Below are positions 60,801-64,000 of a DNA stretch of 64,000 nt, in pieces. The stretch spans positions 62,001-126,000 of the forward strand of contig NZ_AULW01000030.1 of the NCBI RefSeq assembly GCF_000422485.1, in the 5' to 3' direction. The notes beneath the pieces are model-generated. The model ran no database searches, was not told the origin of the DNA, and saw only the letters and a program-made list of their open reading frames with translations. Position 1 is the first letter of the stretch. The number at the start of each line of letters is the position of its first letter. This stretch comes from Paenibacillus pasadenensis DSM 19293. GTDB lineage: Bacteria > Bacillota > Bacilli > Paenibacillales > Paenibacillaceae. Made by a program: the position numbers and the translations under genes.

Positions 60801-61189
60801 GGGACGAGGCGGAGCGATGGCTGGAGCAGGCGCTTCAGCTGTACCAAGGCGATTATCTTCCCGAGCGGCGCTATGACGACTGGTGCATCGAGGAGCGCGA
60901 GCGGCTGCAGGTGCTCTTCCTGCGCGGCGCTCAGCGGCTCAGCCGAATCTGCGCGGCGCGCGGAGCCTACGACAAGTCGATCGGGTGGGCGGAGGCGATG
61001 CTGGCCAAGGACCGCTGCTGGGAAGAGGCCTATCGGATGCTGATGGAATGCCATCTGCTGCTCGGCAGCCGCCAGCAGGCGGCCAAATGGTACCGCCGCG
61101 CCGAGGAGGCGCTGGAGGAGGAGCTCGGCGTCGCGCCTACGGCCGCCCTGCGCGAGCTGATGGAGCGCTGCAGCGAAGAGAGCGCGTGA
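57872..61189 (+). CDS. large STAND ATPase/TPR/BTAD transcriptional regulator
   Basis: A 1105-residue MalT-like regulator. The P-loop GPGFGKTT is at about residues 44-51 and the Walker-B-like strand LLLCLDDYQSV follows. A long helical-repeat region occupies about 330-840. The C-terminal output is a winged helix (GTFRLRLGSTYLQDKDWQRG, KAKELFQLLVTKRR) plus a bacterial transcriptional activation domain (about 950-1100, LYQGDYLPERRYDDW), as in SARP regulators, rather than a LuxR helix-turn-helix. ATG 57872 follows AAAAGAGAGG. It probably senses a ligand and activates the adjacent importer or ligase genes. Confidence 0.9.
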   Translation: MKTFRILKMKLMAPPAKSHWLQRPKLMKRLRSIPRTPLTLLASGPGFGKTTALAAYVRQCGCRYAWYGISAQDHDLLPFLHHIIASIRMAAPGFGESLLAELERLQPASPDDVQLLADLFLNECLLLSEPLLLCLDDYQSVGQNEWIDAWMQYVVSYLPDCPSLRLVVSSRVKPEWEGLTSMRVRGEVLELSRDDLAFSAEDIEVLFSDYYRQPLGREQAERLLAFTEGWIIAIQLVWQRLAATGESMESLLLQPRQSLEELFAFLAAELFEKQPPAMQAFMLETSLFDELTGEWCDAVCGREGSRAQLAALSQSGFLTPIDEHQFRYHALFRQFLQERLRLQGGRRELLLRRAVQETAAKGRMELALQHASELDDPETMAALLAAGGAQLVAGGHLEAVLSCLQPLPELWKASTPHLYVLQGDVLRYRCAYEEAMASYSLAERHARERGDALVHSLALEGQAMFYLDTIQPGLAEPPLLRAIALAEAGSASAEPAASAGEEPAGAREPGFGRKHLARLYGLMAENKLNRGHGKEARDWAARSLQLDPERRDLLLEARLALRTGRLKEAALLLESAQLQESQTGAPYRGMRQVGRTLSRSHREIELLQSLIHSLCGEAAAAKSAAESGMMRGIRLKAPFVEACGWIRMGHAAQLSGAYEAKVPAECYHAALDIMTRLDMPRGTAEPNMGLCLLHGRGRAVGAAMRYGEAALQDTERADDGWLASLIRLSMAIVLYENGSWPEAEERFEEAKARFEACGDEFGLALGEMWLAFAAYRQQQDGRFAAAMERFLHRVAQGGYSFLFTARTLLGPADPQQLVPLLLEAERLGIGGAHAAALLAELGMDKLTYHPGYTLHIETLGTFRLRLGSTYLQDKDWQRGKAKELFQLLVTKRRSATSKEELLLQLFPHADEKAANRDFKVALNALHAALEPQRRLRGEPYFVIREGPLYRLHPQASWTLDAAQFEEGVRKGLEAERRDEAERWLEQALQLYQGDYLPERRYDDWCIEERERLQVLFLRGAQRLSRICAARGAYDKSIGWAEAMLAKDRCWEEAYRMLMECHLLLGSRQQAAKWYRRAEEALEEELGVAPTAALRELMERCSEESA

Positions 61190-61272
61190 GAGCGGCTCCA
61201 GCGCTGCAACCGGATTGCAACCCGTCGCCCGTATGCTGAACGGGAAGGAAGCCGTTCAAGGGGGAATTCACG

Positions 61273-62529
61273 ATGACGATGAGGAAGAAGAAAGGCTCGC
61301 GATTGGCCAGAATCAGCGGCGCGGCCGTCATGGCGGCCGTGCTGCTGCTGTCGGCGGCCTGCTCCGACGGCGGCTCGCAGGCCGAAGGAAAAGATGGAGC
61401 GGAAGGCGCTGCGGGCGGCGTCATCAAGATCGGCGTGCTGGCGTCGCTGACCGGCGCGCTGGAAAGCTACGGCAAGCAGACGACCCGTGGCTTCGAGCTC
61501 GGCATCGACTACGCGACGGACGGTACGAGGGAAGCGGGCGGCCGCAAGATCGAGTTCATTTTCGAGGATACGGAGACGAAGCCCGACGTGGCCGTAAAGA
61601 AGGCGACCAAGCTGCTGGAAACCGACAAGGTCGATTTCCTGGTCGGCTCCTCGAGCTCCGGCGACACGCTCGCCGTGCTGCCGCTCGTCGAGGAGGCCAA
61701 GAAGGTGATGGTCGTGGAACCGGCCGTCGCGGACAGCATCACCGGCGATCAGTGGAACAAATACGTGTTCCGCACGGCGCGCAGCTCCTCGCAGGACGCG
61801 ATCGCCGGGGCCGCCGCGATCGCGGGCAAGGGCGTCAAGATCGCTACGTTCGCTCCGGACAGCGCATTCGGCAGGGACGGCATCGCCGCGTTCAAGGAAG
61901 CGGCCGTGAAGCTGGGGTCCGAGATCGTCGAGGAGCAGTACGCGGATGCCGCGGCGACCGATTTTACCGCGAGCATCCAGAAGATCGTGCAGGCGAAGCC
62001 CGACTATCTGTTCATCGTCTGGGCCGGCGCCAACTCGCCGTGGAAGCAGCTGCAGGACATGAAGGTGCAGGACCAGGGCATCAAGATCTCGACCGGAGCG
62101 CCCGACATCGCCGCGCTCAAGACGATGAACGATCTCGTCGGCATGGAAGGCTTCTCGGTGTACTACCACACGCTGCCGGACAACGACGTCAACAAGTGGC
62201 TGGTCGACGAGCATAAGAAGCGGTTCGGCGGCGAGGTGCCGGATCTGTTCACGCCGGGCGGCATGTCGGCGGCCATCTCGATCGTCGAGGCGATCAAGAA
62301 GCTCGGCGGCGACGTCGGCGACGGCGACCAGGTGTCGGCCGCGATGGAGGGCATGTCCTTCGAGACGCCGAAGGGCAAGATGACGTTCCGCAAGGAAGAC
62401 CATCAGGCGCTTCAGACGCTCTACGCGATCAAGCTGGAGAAGCAGGACGGCGTCGATTATCCCGTGCCGGTCCTCATGCGCGAGCTGGCTCCGGACGAGA
62501 CGGCGCCGGCGATCCGCAACCAGCGGTAA
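61273..62529 (+). CDS. branched-chain amino acid/amide-type binding lipoprotein
   Basis: A 418-residue lipoprotein with lipobox LLLSAAC (Cys about 30) and a type-I periplasmic binding fold of the Leu/Ile/Val class: IKIGVLASLTGALESYGKQT, DFLVGSSSSGDTLAVLPLVE and KPDYLFIVWAGANSPWKQLQ. These proteins bind branched-chain amino acids, amides, urea or aromatic acids. AAGGGGGAATTC precedes the ATG. The acyl-CoA ligase near by hints at an organic acid ligand, but this is inference. Confidence 0.92.
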   Translation: MTMRKKKGSRLARISGAAVMAAVLLLSAACSDGGSQAEGKDGAEGAAGGVIKIGVLASLTGALESYGKQTTRGFELGIDYATDGTREAGGRKIEFIFEDTETKPDVAVKKATKLLETDKVDFLVGSSSSGDTLAVLPLVEEAKKVMVVEPAVADSITGDQWNKYVFRTARSSSQDAIAGAAAIAGKGVKIATFAPDSAFGRDGIAAFKEAAVKLGSEIVEEQYADAAATDFTASIQKIVQAKPDYLFIVWAGANSPWKQLQDMKVQDQGIKISTGAPDIAALKTMNDLVGMEGFSVYYHTLPDNDVNKWLVDEHKKRFGGEVPDLFTPGGMSAAISIVEAIKKLGGDVGDGDQVSAAMEGMSFETPKGKMTFRKEDHQALQTLYAIKLEKQDGVDYPVPVLMRELAPDETAPAIRNQR

Positions 62530-62613
62530 TGCTGCCATCGGCAGGGCGCCCCGGTGCCCTGCCGATTTCCATCCAGAGCAAGCTTCGCGAGAGATGAAAG
62601 GAGCTGAATCGCT

Positions 62614-63414
62614 ATGAATAGCGCCAAGGCGGCAAGATCCGCTGCGCCGCCGATCCTGGAAACCGACCGGCTGACGGTCGCGTTCGGAGGCCATGCGGCC
62701 GTCCGTGAGGTCAGCCTCGCCGTCACCGACCGTTCGTTCCTGTCCATCATCGGGCCGAACGGAGCCGGCAAGACGACGCTGTTCAACCTGCTGAGCGGCC
62801 AGCTGAAGCCGACATCGGGGCGGATTACCTACAAAGGCATGGACATCACCGGCCTGCCTTCCTATGAACGGACTCGACGGGGCATCGGCCGCTCCTTCCA
62901 GCTCACCCATGTCTTTCCGCGGCTGAGCGTGCTGGAAAATATCCGCCTCGCGGTCCAATCCCGCGCCGGCGTGCGCTACGACTTCTTCTCCTCCCTGCGT
63001 CGCCACCGCAAGTTCGAGGCCGAGGCGGAAAGCCTGCTGGAGCTCATGCGGCTCACCGGCAAGCGGAATTCCCCGGCGATCCAGCTCGCCCACGGCGAAA
63101 AGCGGAAGCTGGAGATCGCGATGCTGCTCGCGCTCGACTCTGACCTGCTGCTGCTGGACGAGCCGACCGCCGGGATTTCGCTGGAGGAGGTGCCGGCGAT
63201 TCTCGAGGTGATCCGCGACGTGAAGCGCCAGGGCAGCCGCACGATCGTGCTGATCGAGCACAAGATGGAGATGGTGCTCGACCTGTCCGACGAGATCGCC
63301 GTGCTGTACCAGGGCGAGCTGCTCGCTCACGGCACGCCGGCCGCGATCATGGGCAACGAGACGGTCCAATCCGCTTATTTGGGAGGATGGTACGATGACG
63401 CTGCTGAAGCTTGA
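62614..63414 (+). CDS. ABC importer ATPase, LivG type
   Basis: A 266-residue ATPase with Walker A GPNGAGKTT, the LivG-specific long insertion after the Q-loop (GIGRSFQLTHVFPRLSVLEN), signature LAHGEKRKLEIAMLL and Walker B LLLLDEPTAGIS. The ATPase signature is AHGEK instead of SGGEQ, a known LivG variant. GAAAGGAG precedes the ATG. It overlaps the LivF-type gene by 20 bases. Confidence 0.92.
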   Translation: MNSAKAARSAAPPILETDRLTVAFGGHAAVREVSLAVTDRSFLSIIGPNGAGKTTLFNLLSGQLKPTSGRITYKGMDITGLPSYERTRRGIGRSFQLTHVFPRLSVLENIRLAVQSRAGVRYDFFSSLRRHRKFEAEAESLLELMRLTGKRNSPAIQLAHGEKRKLEIAMLLALDSDLLLLDEPTAGISLEEVPAILEVIRDVKRQGSRTIVLIEHKMEMVLDLSDEIAVLYQGELLAHGTPAAIMGNETVQSAYLGGWYDDAAEA

Positions 63415-64000
63415 ATCCGTCGAGACCCACATCAGCCAATACCATATTCTCCAGGGCGTCACGATGGACATCCAGGCGGGGGAGGTGACGGTGCTGCTCG
63501 GGCGCAACGGCGCCGGCAAGACGACGACCCTGCGCACGATCATGGGGCTGAATGCCGCCAGCGGCGGACGGATTCTGTTCAAGGGCGAGCCGGTGGAGAA
63601 GCTGCCCGCCTATCAGATCGCGCGGCGCGGCATCGGCTACGTGCCGGAGGATCAAGGCATTTTTGCCGACCTGACCGTCGACGAGACGCTGCGCATCGCC
63701 ATGAAGCGCGGAGATCCCGCCGCCCGGGAGCGGCTTTCGTGGATGCTGGAGCTGTTCCCCGATCTCGCGGCGTTCCGGGAGCGCAAGAGCGGCCTGCTGA
63801 GCGGCGGCCAGAAGCAGATGCTCGCCATCGCCCGCGCCTATGTCGGCAACAGCGAGCTGCTGCTGATCGACGAGCCGAGCAAAGGACTCGCGCCGATCAT
63901 GGTCCGTAAGCTGGTCGAAGCGCTGCGCCTCATGCGCGAGCGCACGACGGTGCTGCTGGTCGAGCAGAACTTCATGATGGCGCAAGCGATCGGCGACGCC
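63395..64000 (+). CDS. ABC importer ATPase, LivF type (5' part only)
   Basis: The first 202 codons of a LivF-type ATPase; the frame is still open at the window end. Visible are Walker A GRNGAGKTTT, the Q-loop GIGYVPEDQGIFADLTV, signature LLSGGQKQMLAIARAY, Walker B LLLIDEPSKGLAP and the switch region VLLVEQNF. ATG 63395 follows GGGAGG inside the end of the LivG gene. The two permeases (LivH and LivM types) are missing here and should lie beyond 64000. Confidence 0.92.
   Translation, partial: MTLLKLESVETHISQYHILQGVTMDIQAGEVTVLLGRNGAGKTTTLRTIMGLNAASGGRILFKGEPVEKLPAYQIARRGIGYVPEDQGIFADLTVDETLRIAMKRGDPAARERLSWMLELFPDLAAFRERKSGLLSGGQKQMLAIARAYVGNSELLLIDEPSKGLAPIMVRKLVEALRLMRERTTVLLVEQNFMMAQAIGDA

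Overview
The window looks like chromosomal DNA of a GC-rich Paenibacillaceae bacterium (Paenibacillus, Cohnella or a close relative). The support is: strong AGGAGG-type ribosome binding sites with frequent TTG and GTG starts; sugar importers without their own ATPase; a YpdA-type bacillithiol disulfide reductase; a XerS-type recombinase; a YtoI-type CBS/DRTGG protein; DUF5696 and YIP1 genes beside sugar transporters; and GAAC-N4-GTTC boxes of the Bacillus LexA type. No rRNA, tRNA, insertion sequence, CRISPR array or prophage was seen. Genus and species are inference.

Layout. 1-1518: the end of an FtsX-type exporter permease and its ATPase, which carries an AbrB-like tail. 1571-21722: a large xylan or xylo-oligosaccharide locus. 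It contains an intracellular GH10 xylanase, an AraC-type regulator with a degenerate receiver, two paralogous solute-binding lipoproteins, a 965-residue carbohydrate-binding/solute-binding fusion, two permease pairs, an NHL/TPR membrane protein, a YIP1 protein, a DUF5696 lipoprotein, a GH43 enzyme, a sugar isomerase/epimerase-like protein and a CE1 esterase. The likely logic is capture and import of decorated xylo-oligomers, then cytoplasmic deacylation and hydrolysis. No importer ATPase is present, so a shared MsmX-type ATPase elsewhere is expected.

21958-32217: a glucosaminidase-like membrane protein, topoisomerase III, an SgrR-like regulator, a HAD hydrolase, a small gene under a convincing LexA-controlled promoter, an orphan ABC ATPase, a DUF3298-type protein and a polytopic membrane protein. 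32391-42403: a MOSC protein, then ypdA, a conserved hypothetical gene and xerS flanked by two dif-like direct repeats, then a membrane metallophosphoesterase, a secreted protein, a His-rich Zn/Cd-type P-ATPase with a divergent ArsR-type sensor, and a second tyrosine recombinase preceded by a palindrome with Xer-site geometry. 42452-45949: an oxidoreductase and AraC regulator pair and ytoI.

46371-49725: a glyoxylate-shunt operon (aceA-aceB) led by a small CxxCxGxG zinc-finger protein and followed by a second small zinc ribbon. 50292-54045: a possible structured leader RNA, then a coiled-coil membrane protein, a solute-binding/VWA fusion and a TelA-family protein. 54153-64000: a LysM protein, a methyltransferase, an AMP-forming acyl-CoA synthetase, a 1105-residue STAND/TPR/BTAD regulator with a candidate catabolite-response element in its promoter, and the start of a branched-chain-amino-acid-type ABC importer that runs off the window.

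The most novel items are the transport-associated membrane assembly at 5214-14633, the SOS-type promoter of an unknown small protein (29016-29065), the pair of dif-like repeats around xerS, the 11-6-11 palindrome before the second recombinase, and the structured leader at 50292-50368.
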